Positions 29,805-38,133 of a stretch of 64,000 nt of DNA are shown piece by piece. The position numbers were made by a program, and so were the translations under genes. A model generated the notes under the pieces. That model ran no database searches and was not told the origin of the DNA. It worked only from the letters and a program-made list of their open reading frames with translations. This DNA comes from Phaeovulum veldkampii DSM 11550 (GTDB lineage Bacteria > Pseudomonadota > Alphaproteobacteria > Rhodobacterales > Rhodobacteraceae): contig NZ_PZKF01000017.1 in assembly GCF_003034995.1 (NCBI RefSeq), positions 1-64,000 on the forward strand, in the 5' to 3' direction. How positions within the stretch are numbered: position 1 is the stretch's first letter; each line of letters opens with the position of its first letter.

Positions 29805-30857
29805 ATGATGACCTTTGACAGGATGCGCGCCGATCTGGCGAAGGCCTATGATCTGCAACCTTCGCCGCAGGCAACGAAGGCCACCGCTGATCGGTATGCC
29901 CATGTCGCCCGCGTGATCCCGCCCGAGGTCTGGGCGCAGCACGCGCCCTATATCGTGGCGATCGACCAGCTCAAGCGCGACCGCAATGCGGTGATCCTTG
30001 GTCATAACTATATGCCACCGCACATTTTTCACGGGGTTTCGGATGTGGTGGGCGACAGCCTTCAACTGGCGATCAAGGCAACCGAGGTGCGCGCCGACGT
30101 TATCGTGCAGGCGGGCGTGCATTTCATGGCCGAAACGTCAAAAATTCTGAACCCCGCCAAGACGGTGCTGATCCCTGACCTTGGCGCGGGCTGTTCGCTG
30201 GCCGAATCGATCACTCCCGCGGGGGTGGAACAGATGCGCGCGCGCTACCCCGGCGCTCAGGTTGTCAGCTATGTCAACACCAGCGCGGCGGTAAAGGCGG
30301 CCTCGGATGTCTGCTGCACCTCGGCCAATGCTGCGCAGATCGTGGCGGCGATGCCGGGCGATACCGTTATCATGACGCCCGACAAGTATCTGGCGCAGAA
30401 CGTGGCGCGGCAGGTGCCCGGCAAGCGCGTGGTGTGGTGGGACGGCGCCTGCATGGTGCATGAACAGTTCACCGCCGAACAGGTGCGCGAGGCGCGCGAT
30501 TGCCTGCCCGGTGTGATGGTCATCGCCCATCCCGAATGCCCGCCCGAGGTTCTGGCCGAGGCCGACTTCTCCGGCTCGACCAGCGCGATGATGGAGATCG
30601 TGCGCAGCCGCCGCCCCGAACGGGTGATGCTGGTCACCGAGTGTTCGATGGCGGCCAACATGGCCAGCGACCTGCCCGAGGTGGAGTTTGCGGGTTCCTG
30701 CATCCTCTGCCCGCACATGCAGAAGATCACGCTGGAAAACATCCTCTGGGCGCTGCACACCATGACGCATGAGGTGACGGTCGCCCCCGATGTGGCCGAA
30801 CCCGCGCGCCGCGCGGTGCAACGCATGATCGACCTGTCGCGTCAGGCCGCGCGATGA
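29805..30857 (+). CDS. nadA: Quinolinate synthase
   Basis: A 350-residue [4Fe-4S] enzyme that condenses iminoaspartate with dihydroxyacetone phosphate. The three cluster cysteines are C130 (DLGAGC), C216 (WWDGAC) and C302 (CILCPHM). The first of two adjacent ATGs (29805, 29808) follows a GGGGGGAC Shine-Dalgarno. It opens a nadA-nadB-nadC operon with ATGA overlaps. The 297-bp gap upstream (29508-29804) holds nothing I can support beyond AT-rich stretches. Confidence 0.97.
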   Translation: MMTFDRMRADLAKAYDLQPSPQATKATADRYAHVARVIPPEVWAQHAPYIVAIDQLKRDRNAVILGHNYMPPHIFHGVSDVVGDSLQLAIKATEVRADVIVQAGVHFMAETSKILNPAKTVLIPDLGAGCSLAESITPAGVEQMRARYPGAQVVSYVNTSAAVKAASDVCCTSANAAQIVAAMPGDTVIMTPDKYLAQNVARQVPGKRVVWWDGACMVHEQFTAEQVREARDCLPGVMVIAHPECPPEVLAEADFSGSTSAMMEIVRSRRPERVMLVTECSMAANMASDLPEVEFAGSCILCPHMQKITLENILWALHTMTHEVTVAPDVAEPARRAVQRMIDLSRQAAR

Positions 30858-32422
30858 CCGGGCCAGTCGAAACGGGCCGGGTGGTGATCATCGGCGCGGG
30901 GCTGGCGGGGCTGTCGGCCGCGCTGGATCTGGCGCCGCATCCAGTTCTGGTGATCACGCCCGAGGTGCTGGGCGAGGGCGCATCGTCGGCCTGGGCGCAG
31001 GGTGGGGTGGCCGCCGCGATGGGGCCGGGCGACAGCCCCGCCGACCATGCCGCCGACACGCTGCGCGCGGGTGCGGGCACGGTTGATGCGGCTGTGGCCC
31101 GGCAGATCACCGCGGCGGCGCCCGAACAGATTGCGGCGCTGGCCGATCTGGGCGTGCCGTTCGACCGCAACGCCGCCGGCGCGTTCGTGCTGTCGCGCGA
31201 GGCGGCGCATGGCCGCGCGCGGGTTGTGCGCGTCAAGGGCGATCAGGCCGGGCACGAGATCATGCAGACCCTGATCCGCACGGTGCGCGCCGCAGCCTCG
31301 GTTCAGGTGTTGGAAGGGGTCATTGCCTCGGGGCTGGAAACCTCTGCTGGCCGGGTCACGGGGGTCTGGGTGGAACGCGCCGATATGCCCTCGGGCCGGG
31401 TGCTGATCCGTGGTGCGGCGGTGCTGATGGCGGGCGGCGGGTCGGCCGGGCTTTATGCGGTGACCACCAACCCGCCGCGTGTGCGCGGGCAGGGCATCGG
31501 CATGGCCGCGCGCGCCGGCGCCATCATCGCCGATGCCGAGTTTGTGCAGTTCCACCCCACCGCGATCGACACCGGCCAAGACCCCGCACCCCTGGCGACC
31601 GAGGCGCTGCGCGGCGAAGGCGCGGTGCTGGTCAACCGCTTGGGCGAGCGGTTCATGCAGGCGGTGCACCCCGATGCAGAACTGGCGCCCCGCGATATCG
31701 TGGCGCGCGCGATCTTTGCCCAGGGGCAAGCAGGGCTGCGGCCGATGCTGGATACCCGTGCCGCAATTGGCGCCGAACTGACCGAGCGATTCCCCGCGGT
31801 GGCCGCGGCCTGCGCGCAGGCCGGGATCGACCCGGCGACGCAGGCCATTCCGGTCACGGCAGCCGCGCATTACCACATGGGCGGGGTGGAAACCGGCCCC
31901 GAGGGGCGGGCCTCGCTGCCCGGTCTGTGGGTCTGCGGCGAGGCGGCCTCGACGGGGCTGCACGGCGCCAACCGTCTGGCCTCTAACGGGCTGTTGGAGG
32001 CGCGGGTGATGGCGCAGGCCTGCGCCGAGGATATCGCCCGCGGCCTTGGCACGCCCGCCCCCGCCGCGCCGGTCGTGCTGACCTTTTCGCCGGGCGGCGA
32101 GACGCCCGATCCTGCGCTGATCGCCCGCCTGCGCCGTGTGATGACCGATCACGTCGGCGTGCTGCGCAACGAGGATGGCCTTGCCCTTGCCCTGGCCGAG
32201 ATAGCGGCGATCGAGGTGCAGGCAGGCGCCTGCGAATGTCTGCGCAACATGACAGCGACCGCCACCCTGATCGCTGCCGCCGCAGTCCTGCGCCGCGAAA
32301 GCCGGGGCGGCCATTTCCGCACCGATTTCCCCCGAACCGACCCCGCGCAGGCCCACCGCAGCCGCCTGACGCTCGCCCAGGCGGTTGCCCTGCGACCCCA
32401 AACCCTGGAGACCGCTCGATGA
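30854..32422 (+). CDS. nadB: L-aspartate oxidase
   Basis: A 522-residue FAD enzyme that oxidises aspartate to iminoaspartate for NadA. Dinucleotide motif GAGLAGLSAAL lies at about residues 12-22, and the family segments EGASSAWAQGGVAAA, FVQFHPTA and the catalytic His-Arg region YHMGG are present, with CGEAASTGLHGANRLASNGLLE near the C-terminus. Start overlaps the nadA stop (ATGA), so the two are coupled, sensible because iminoaspartate is unstable. Confidence 0.96.
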   Translation: MTGPVETGRVVIIGAGLAGLSAALDLAPHPVLVITPEVLGEGASSAWAQGGVAAAMGPGDSPADHAADTLRAGAGTVDAAVARQITAAAPEQIAALADLGVPFDRNAAGAFVLSREAAHGRARVVRVKGDQAGHEIMQTLIRTVRAAASVQVLEGVIASGLETSAGRVTGVWVERADMPSGRVLIRGAAVLMAGGGSAGLYAVTTNPPRVRGQGIGMAARAGAIIADAEFVQFHPTAIDTGQDPAPLATEALRGEGAVLVNRLGERFMQAVHPDAELAPRDIVARAIFAQGQAGLRPMLDTRAAIGAELTERFPAVAAACAQAGIDPATQAIPVTAAAHYHMGGVETGPEGRASLPGLWVCGEAASTGLHGANRLASNGLLEARVMAQACAEDIARGLGTPAPAAPVVLTFSPGGETPDPALIARLRRVMTDHVGVLRNEDGLALALAEIAAIEVQAGACECLRNMTATATLIAAAAVLRRESRGGHFRTDFPRTDPAQAHRSRLTLAQAVALRPQTLETAR

Positions 32423-33261
32423 CCCCGCTGCCCGATCTGCTGCTGGAACCCGTCGTCCGCGCCGCTCTGGTAGAAGACCTGTCGCCGATGGGCGACGCCA
32501 CGACACGCGCCGTCACCCCCGCCGGGCTGACCTGCACCGCCGCGCTGAACGCGCGCGAGGCCGGCGTGGTTTCAGGGATGCAGGTCGCCGCGATGGCCTT
32601 TCGGCTGGTCGACCCCGCTCTACAGGTTCAGAGGCGCGTGGCCGATGGCGCGTCCTGCGCAGCGGGCGACACGCTGATGACCATCACCGGCGCCGCCGCA
32701 TCGGTTCTGATGGCCGAGCGGGTGGCGCTGAACTTTGCCGGCCGGCTTAGCGGCATCGCCACCCAGACCGCGGCCTTCGTGGCCGAAACCCGCGGCACCG
32801 GCGCCCGCATCACCTGCACACGCAAGACAACCCCGGGCCTGCGGATGCTGGAAAAGGCGGCCGTTGCCCATGGCGGCGGGTCGAACCACCGCTATGGCCT
32901 GTCGGATGCGATCCTGATCAAGGACAACCACATCGCCGCCGCGGGCGGCATCGCGCCGGTGCTGGCCGCGGTGCGGGCCGCGCGCTCGCATATGATGCGG
33001 GTCGAGATCGAGGTGGACCGGCTGGATCAGTTGGCCGAGGTGCTGGCGCTGGGCGGCGCTGATGTGGTGCTGCTGGACAACATGGATACGGCCACGCTTC
33101 GGCAGGCCGTGGCGCTGGTTGCGGGGCAGATGGTCACCGAAGCATCGGGCAACATGCGGCGTGACCGCATCGCCGAGGTGGCGGCGACCGGGGTCGATTA
33201 CATTTCCTGCGGGGCGCTGACGCATTCGGCGCGCACGCTTGACCTTGGGCTTGATTTCTAG
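32419..33261 (+). CDS. nadC: Nicotinate-nucleotide pyrophosphorylase (carboxylating)
   Basis: A 280-residue type II phosphoribosyltransferase that turns quinolinate into nicotinate mononucleotide. TRKTTPGLRMLEKAAV, GGGSNHRYGLSDAILIKDNH and the C-terminal SGN, GVDYISCGALTHS blocks are typical. The ATG at 32419 overlaps the nadB stop. Its TAG stop and the converging cobF TAG share the palindrome CTAG. Its product is also a donor for the lower-ligand pathway of cobalamin. Confidence 0.97.
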   Translation: MTPLPDLLLEPVVRAALVEDLSPMGDATTRAVTPAGLTCTAALNAREAGVVSGMQVAAMAFRLVDPALQVQRRVADGASCAAGDTLMTITGAAASVLMAERVALNFAGRLSGIATQTAAFVAETRGTGARITCTRKTTPGLRMLEKAAVAHGGGSNHRYGLSDAILIKDNHIAAAGGIAPVLAAVRAARSHMMRVEIEVDRLDQLAEVLALGGADVVLLDNMDTATLRQAVALVAGQMVTEASGNMRRDRIAEVAATGVDYISCGALTHSARTLDLGLDF

Positions 33262-34022
33262 GCCCGCAGAACGGGTGGCGGCGCCCGCCGCAGCAGATAG
33301 ATATCCATGATCCAGCCATGCCGCGCCCGCGCCTCGGCCCGCGCGGTCAGGATCAGGGGCGCGGTTTCGGAAAGCGGGCCGGAAAGCGTGATCTCTTCGG
33401 CCATGCCCGCATAGGCGGCCCACCAGATCGTCACGCCCTCGGGGTCTATCGCCTGAAAGGCGCCGCCCGCATCCAGCATCACCACCAGCGTATCGACGCC
33501 CGCCGGCCAGCCCTCATCGCGCAGCCGTCGGCCAGTGGTAACGGCAAAGGGCGCGCCGATGTCGTTCAGCGCGATGGCATGGGCTGCCGTCAGCGCCTGC
33601 ATCGAGGTGATGCCGGGGATCACCCGCAGCCGCGGCGCAGGCCGCAACCGTGCCGCAATGCGCAGGGTGCTGTCATACAGCGACGGGTCGCCCCAGACCA
33701 GCAGCGCCACTTTTTGCGCCACCGGATGCGCGGCGATGATCTGCGCCCAGATGGCGGCGATGTCGTCGTGCCAGTCTTCGACCCGCTGGCGGTAATCGGG
33801 CGTCGCCTCGTCGCGCAGGGGCAGATCGAATTCGGCCAGCCGCGTGGCGGGGTTGGTGATGACCTCGGCGCAGATCGCACGGCGCAGATCGGCCAGATCG
33901 GCCTTGGCCGCGCCCTTGCGCGGGATCAGCACCAGATCGGCCGCATTCAGCGCGCGGATCGCCTGTAGCGTCAGATGCTCGGGGTTGCCGGTGCCGATGC
34001 CCACCAGTGTCAGGTCAATCAT
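33258..34022 (-). CDS. cobF: Precorrin-6A synthase (deacetylating)
   Basis: A 254-residue SAM-dependent methyltransferase for C1 with loss of acetate, specific for the aerobic cobalamin route. N-terminal LTLVGIGTGNPEHLT is the SAM loop, LLVWGDPSLYDSTLRIA and VIPGITSMQALTAAHAIALNDIGAPF follow the CobF rather than CbiD/CbiF pattern. It is the last gene of the minus-strand run after cbiM, with 49 bp between them. Confidence 0.95.
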   Translation of the reverse strand: MIDLTLVGIGTGNPEHLTLQAIRALNAADLVLIPRKGAAKADLADLRRAICAEVITNPATRLAEFDLPLRDEATPDYRQRVEDWHDDIAAIWAQIIAAHPVAQKVALLVWGDPSLYDSTLRIAARLRPAPRLRVIPGITSMQALTAAHAIALNDIGAPFAVTTGRRLRDEGWPAGVDTLVVMLDAGGAFQAIDPEGVTIWWAAYAGMAEEITLSGPLSETAPLILTARAEARARHGWIMDIYLLRRAPPPVLRA

Positions 34023-34071
34023 GGAAAATTCCGGGCGACGCGGCCCCCGCGACCGGGGGCCGCAAGAGGGA

Positions 34072-34752
34072 TCAGGCCGCGTGGTGCAGCCGGTGGGTGA
34101 ACAGACCCGACCGGGCCAGCCCGCGCAGCGATTTCGCGCCCGCCAGCACCGCCAGATCGGCCAGCGGCTCGATCAGCACCACCAGCATGTAGGCCCCGCC
34201 GAAGGTCAGGATAGAGGCCAGATTCTCGGCCCCCGCGCCCGCGCCATACAGCGCCCAGAACCCGACCCAGGCCACCACGCCGCCCTGATAGGCCGTCGAA
34301 AGCGCCAGCGCCTGGGTATATTTCAGGTCCACATAAGGCGTATGCGGCGCAATGATCCGATGCGCCAGCGCCTGCACCGCAAACAGCGGCACCAGAAGCG
34401 TGGTCAGGTTCATGCCGTATTGCGGCAGATCGAAGGGCGCGAAGAAAAGCCCCTGCACCAGCAGCCCCAACGCCAACCCAAAGGCCGCAGGCGCCGCCCC
34501 CAGAATCAGAAACAGCGTGGAGCCAAGGATGAAATGCACCTCGGACACGCCCACCGGGTAATGCGGCAAGACTTCGAAAAAGATAAAGACCGCCGCCGTG
34601 GCGATCGCGCTGCGCAGGACCAGCGAAACCGCGCCAGTTTCGCGCAGCGCCTGCCAGGCAAGTTTCAGCGTGTAGGCGCCAGCAGCGGCGGCGGTGCCAT
34701 AGCTGAGAAACAGCTTGGCGCCGGTCACAAGACCGGGTTCGATATGCATCAT
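34072..34752 (-). CDS. CbiM-like energy-coupling-factor permease (cobalt uptake)
   Basis: A 226-residue membrane protein with about seven hydrophobic segments. It begins MMHIEPG, echoing the MHI metal-binding N-terminus of CbiM/NikM, and has HFILGSTLFLILGAAPAAFGLALGLLVQGLFF, the central part of the CbiM domain. cbiN, cbiQ and cbiO are absent: the next gene is cobF. A cobalt role is inferred from family, from the riboswitch directly upstream and from the operon. AAGGAGG precedes two adjacent ATGs (34752, 34749). Confidence 0.85.
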   Translation of the reverse strand: MMHIEPGLVTGAKLFLSYGTAAAAGAYTLKLAWQALRETGAVSLVLRSAIATAAVFIFFEVLPHYPVGVSEVHFILGSTLFLILGAAPAAFGLALGLLVQGLFFAPFDLPQYGMNLTTLLVPLFAVQALAHRIIAPHTPYVDLKYTQALALSTAYQGGVVAWVGFWALYGAGAGAENLASILTFGGAYMLVVLIEPLADLAVLAGAKSLRGLARSGLFTHRLHHAA

Positions 34753-34826
34753 ATCCTCCTTGCCGTCATCCCCGACGGCGGTTTGGGGTTTTGCCGGTGT
34801 CCCCGGCGGGGCGGGCCGAATGGCCC

Positions 34827-35010
34827 TGACGGCAGGTCTCCTGACTTGCGGGTCGTCGCTTCCCCGGACCTTCCCGGCCATTGGCCAGTGGCATTTCCGG
34901 GGCGGCTCGCCGCTCACAGTTGCGGGGGCAGTCGCGGATTTGGCGCCTGATGGCTCCTCCTCACCGCGTTCCCTTTTCATCCCCTGGCCTTTGGCCTTGG
35001 GGAACCGTCA
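34827..35010 (-). promoter_or_regulatory. Adenosylcobalamin riboswitch upstream of cbiM
   Basis: On the minus strand, in order: closing stem P1 TGACGG, GGGAACGCGGTG, the core CTGCCCCCGCAACTGTGA, GCCACTGG, GGGAAGG, and the B12 box AGTCAGGAGACCTGCC (about 34831-34846), then CCGTCA that closes P1. This matches the cobalamin riboswitch consensus almost throughout. It lies between the cobA stop (30 bp away) and cbiM. TGACGGC recurs just before the cbiM Shine-Dalgarno, a likely expression platform (see findings). Confidence 0.95.
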
Positions 35011-35040
35011 CGAAACGTCTGTCAGCTCTCTCCTTTCGCG

Positions 35041-35754
35041 TCAATCGGCCAAGGGGCCATAAAGGATCAGGGCCGGCGCGGGGCCGGTTCCGGCCAGGCG
35101 TCCTGCCAAATTGGCAATGCTGGCCCGCGTCAGCCGCTGGTCGGCGTGGCCCACTGCCTCGGCCAGCAGCGCGGGCGTGTCGGGCGGCAGACCGTGGCCG
35201 ATCAGCCCCGCGGCCAACGCCGGAAAGCTGCCCTTGCCCATGAAGACCACCGTCGTCGCCTGCGGATCGGCCAGCGCGGCCCAGTTCAGGCCTTCGGGCA
35301 GGCGGCCGGTCACGTCGGCGCCGGTCACGAACTGCACGCGTCGCGCGGTCAGCCGCCGGGTTAGCGGTATGCCCGCCGCGGCGGCAGCGGCGCAGGCCGA
35401 GGGCACGCCGGGAATGATCTCGTATCCGATACCCGCATCACGCAGCGCGGCGATTTCCTCTTCCAGTCGTCCAAAGATGCCGCTGTCACCCGATTTCAGC
35501 CGCACGACCCGCGCGCCGGTCGCGGCATAGTCCACCAGCAACCGGCTGACATGGTCCTGCTTTGGCGAGGGGCGGCCTGCGCGCTTGCCCACGCCCACCA
35601 GATCGGCGCCGGGGCTGGCATGGGCCAGGATCGGCCCCGCCGAAAGATCGTCGAACAGCACCGCATCGGCCGCACCCAGCCGCGCCACGGCCTTCAGCGT
35701 CAAAAGCTCGGGGTCGCCGGGGCCTGACGAGACGAAAGAGACAAAGCCGGTCAT
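35041..35754 (-). CDS. cobA: Uroporphyrinogen-III C-methyltransferase
   Basis: A 237-residue methyltransferase making precorrin-2 (C2 and C7 methylation), the branch point from heme. FVSSGPGDPELLTLKA is the SAM loop; VGVGKRAGRPSPKQD and RLKSGDSGIFGR are SUMT signatures. No fused siroheme dehydrogenase (CysG) part is present. The ATG at 35754 follows GGAGGCCC. It lies 53 bp after cobM and directly before the internal riboswitch. Confidence 0.95.
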   Translation of the reverse strand: MTGFVSFVSSGPGDPELLTLKAVARLGAADAVLFDDLSAGPILAHASPGADLVGVGKRAGRPSPKQDHVSRLLVDYAATGARVVRLKSGDSGIFGRLEEEIAALRDAGIGYEIIPGVPSACAAAAAAGIPLTRRLTARRVQFVTGADVTGRLPEGLNWAALADPQATTVVFMGKGSFPALAAGLIGHGLPPDTPALLAEAVGHADQRLTRASIANLAGRLAGTGPAPALILYGPLAD

Positions 35755-35807
35755 CGGGCCTCCGCGATCAGGTGAAGGATGCTGTCGGTCGCATGGCCAA
35801 GGCACGA

Positions 35808-36590
35808 TCATGGCTGCACCGGAAAGCGCGGATCGCTGCCCACCGGGCGATAGCGGCGGTCGTAATCGCCTGCGTAGAGGCGGCTTTCGTCGAATCCTTC
35901 GGCAGCCAGCGTGCGCCCCACCAGGATCAGCGCCGTCCGCTCCATCTCGGCGCCCACGGCGGTTTCCAACGTGCCCAGCGTGGCGCGCACGATGCGCTGA
36001 TCGGGCCAGCTTGCGCGCCAGACCACCGCAACCGGGCAATCGGCGCCATAGGGTTGGGCCAGCTCGGCCACCACCTGCGGCAGGACGTGAACCGACAGAT
36101 GAATGGCCAGCGTCGCCCCGGTGGCGGCAAAGGCCGCAAGGCTTTCGCCCGCAGGCATTGCCGTGGCCCGACCCGAGGTGCGCGTCAGCACCACCGATTG
36201 CGCCAGCCCCGGCAGCGTCAGTTCCGCCCCGACCGCGGCAGCAGCGGCGGCAAAGGCGGGCACACCAGGCGTCATGTCATAGGGAATGCCCAGGTCGCGC
36301 AGGCGGCGCAATTGTTCGCCCATCGCCGACCAGATCGACAGATCGCCCGACTGCAACCGCGCCACATCAAGGCCCTGCGCATGGGCGGCCGCGATTTCGG
36401 CAATGATCTGATCAAGGCTCAGGGGCGCGGTGTTCACGATCCGGCAGCCCGGCGGGCAATGCGCCAGCACCCCTTCGGGGATCAGCGACCCGGCATAAAG
36501 GCAGACCGGGCAAGCCGCGATCAGGTCGCGCCCTCGCAGCGTGATCAGGTCAGCCGCCCCCGGCCCCGCGCCGATGAAATGCACCGTCAT
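35808..36590 (-). CDS. cobM: Precorrin-4 C11-methyltransferase
   Basis: A 260-residue SAM methyltransferase forming precorrin-5. [24 protein letters not shown] and [16 protein letters not shown] are the CobM/CbiF pattern. The start overlaps the cobE stop (ATGA). It precedes cobA in the transcript. Confidence 0.95.
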   Translation of the reverse strand: MTVHFIGAGPGAADLITLRGRDLIAACPVCLYAGSLIPEGVLAHCPPGCRIVNTAPLSLDQIIAEIAAAHAQGLDVARLQSGDLSIWSAMGEQLRRLRDLGIPYDMTPGVPAFAAAAAAVGAELTLPGLAQSVVLTRTSGRATAMPAGESLAAFAATGATLAIHLSVHVLPQVVAELAQPYGADCPVAVVWRASWPDQRIVRATLGTLETAVGAEMERTALILVGRTLAAEGFDESRLYAGDYDRRYRPVGSDPRFPVQP

Positions 36591-36955
36591 GTGGTTCGTC
36601 CTTCCGCAATTGCCGCCGTGGCCATGCCATCGGCTGAAATTTTCCGCGGCCCCACCAGCCGCGCGCTCGGCCCCGCCGCGGCCAGTGCCGCCGCCTCAGC
36701 CAGGCTGCCAGTGCCAAGGCGCACCATGATCCGGGCCGAGGCACTGACCGTGGGCTGGCCTGACAGCGCGGCCTTGGGCAGGGCCAGCACCGGCAGCCCC
36801 AATTCGCGCGCCAGCGCCACCAGTGCGGGCGCCTCGGCCTTGCCCGCCAGCGTGGCCAGCGCCGCAAGCCCGTCTGCACCACCCGCCGCGGCCAGCGCCT
36901 CGCGCAGCGCGGCGACCGAGGCGGCGCCGCGAAAGCCAAGCCCTGCAACCCTCAT
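36587..36955 (-). CDS. cobE: Cobalamin biosynthesis protein CobE
   Basis: A 122-residue protein similar to the C-terminal half of Cbi[16 protein letters not shown] at the start and the central [17 protein letters not shown], in which CbiG relatives carry the conserved region, support this. In the aerobic pathway CobE is needed but its biochemical role is unclear. Start overlaps the cobL stop (ATGA) and its stop overlaps the cobM start. Length is normal for the stand-alone protein. Confidence 0.88.
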   Translation of the reverse strand: MRVAGLGFRGAASVAALREALAAAGGADGLAALATLAGKAEAPALVALARELGLPVLALPKAALSGQPTVSASARIMVRLGTGSLAEAAALAAAGPSARLVGPRKISADGMATAAIAEGRTT

Positions 36956-38133
36956 GCCACCACGCTCCACTGCACCACCGGGCGCGCCGCCTGCCAGCCG
37001 CGCAGCCCGCCAAGCGGTGCCGCGCGGGCAAGCTCGATCCGCATCAGAGCGCCGCCATGGCTGGCATGCAGCGCGGCCAGCAGCGCCTCGGTCTCCAGCG
37101 TCACGGCATTGGCGACAAGCCGGGTGCCTGGCCGCAGACGAGGCCAGAGCGCAGCGAAAACCGCCTCTGTCAGACCGCCTCCAATGAACACCGCATCCGC
37201 CACAGGCAGGCCCGTCAGCGCAGCCGGTACGCGGCCCTCGATCACGCTCAGACGGCCCTGCTGCCCAAAGGTTTCGGCATTGACGCGGATGTTTGCGGCG
37301 CGATCAGGTCGAGCCTCGATGGCCAGTGCCCGGCCCCCGGCCAGGCACCATTCGACCGAGACCGACCCCGACCCCGCGCCCAGATCCCACAGCAATTCCC
37401 CCCGGCGCGGGGCCAGCGCCGCCAGCGTCAGCGCGCGGACCGGGGCCTTGGTGATCTGCCCGTCATGGGCATAGCTGGTATCGGGCAGGCCTGGGCTGCA
37501 CGGCAGGGCGCGCCCGCCCGCGGCGATCAGCGCAACGGTAACGGGCGCGGCGACGCAATCCGACGCAAAGGCATCGGCGGTGGCTTGCCGCACCCTTTCG
37601 CGCGGGCCGCCCAGCGCCTCCATCACCCAAAGTCGGGTTTGCCCCCAGCCCCGCGCGGCCAGCCAGCGGGCGAGGTCGGCCACCGCGGCCCCGTCGCGCA
37701 TCAGACACAGGATGCGGGCGCCCGGCGCCAGATGCGCGATCAACCGCCCAAAGGGGGCGGCATGCAGGCCAAGGCAGGCGGTCTCTTCGATCCGCCAGCC
37801 CAGCCGCGCGGCAGCGAGCGAAAACGTCCCTGCCACCGGAAAAGCACGCCAGTCGCCCGGCGCCAGATGCGCGGCAAGGCTGCCCCCCGCCCCGTGCCAG
37901 AACGGATCGCCCGAGGCCAGCACCGCCACCCGTCGCCCGCGGCAGGCCAGCACCGGGGCAGGGTCAAACGGCACCGGCCAGGCCCGCCCGCGTGCGCCCA
38001 CCCCTGCCAGTGCCAGATGCCGCGGCCCGCCAAAGACGATTTCGGCATCGCCCAGCGCGGCACGGCTTGCAGGCGTCAGACCATCCGGTCCATCTTCGCC
38101 GATGCCGATGATCGACAGCCAGGGGTCAGCCAT
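36952..38133 (-). CDS. cobL: Precorrin-6Y C5,15-methyltransferase (decarboxylating), CbiE-CbiT fusion
   Basis: A 393-residue two-domain enzyme. Residues 1-195 are the CbiE-type methyltransferase (LSIIGIGEDGPDGLT at the start) and about 205-393 the CbiT-type one with the SAM motif DLGAGSGSVSVEW and FIGGGL. It converts precorrin-6B to precorrin-8. SD AAGAAGGA fits the ATG at 38133; that ATG shares two bases with the start of cobK on the other strand. First gene of the cobL-cobE-cobM-cobA run. Confidence 0.95.
   Translation of the reverse strand: MADPWLSIIGIGEDGPDGLTPASRAALGDAEIVFGGPRHLALAGVGARGRAWPVPFDPAPVLACRGRRVAVLASGDPFWHGAGGSLAAHLAPGDWRAFPVAGTFSLAAARLGWRIEETACLGLHAAPFGRLIAHLAPGARILCLMRDGAAVADLARWLAARGWGQTRLWVMEALGGPRERVRQATADAFASDCVAAPVTVALIAAGGRALPCSPGLPDTSYAHDGQITKAPVRALTLAALAPRRGELLWDLGAGSGSVSVEWCLAGGRALAIEARPDRAANIRVNAETFGQQGRLSVIEGRVPAALTGLPVADAVFIGGGLTEAVFAALWPRLRPGTRLVANAVTLETEALLAALHASHGGALMRIELARAAPLGGLRGWQAARPVVQWSVVA

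Noticed and set aside
34980-35040. A separate promoter for the internal riboswitch
   Set aside because: The 30 bp between cobA and P1 have no TTGACA or TATAAT-like pair; transcription from the cobL-cobA run is more likely.
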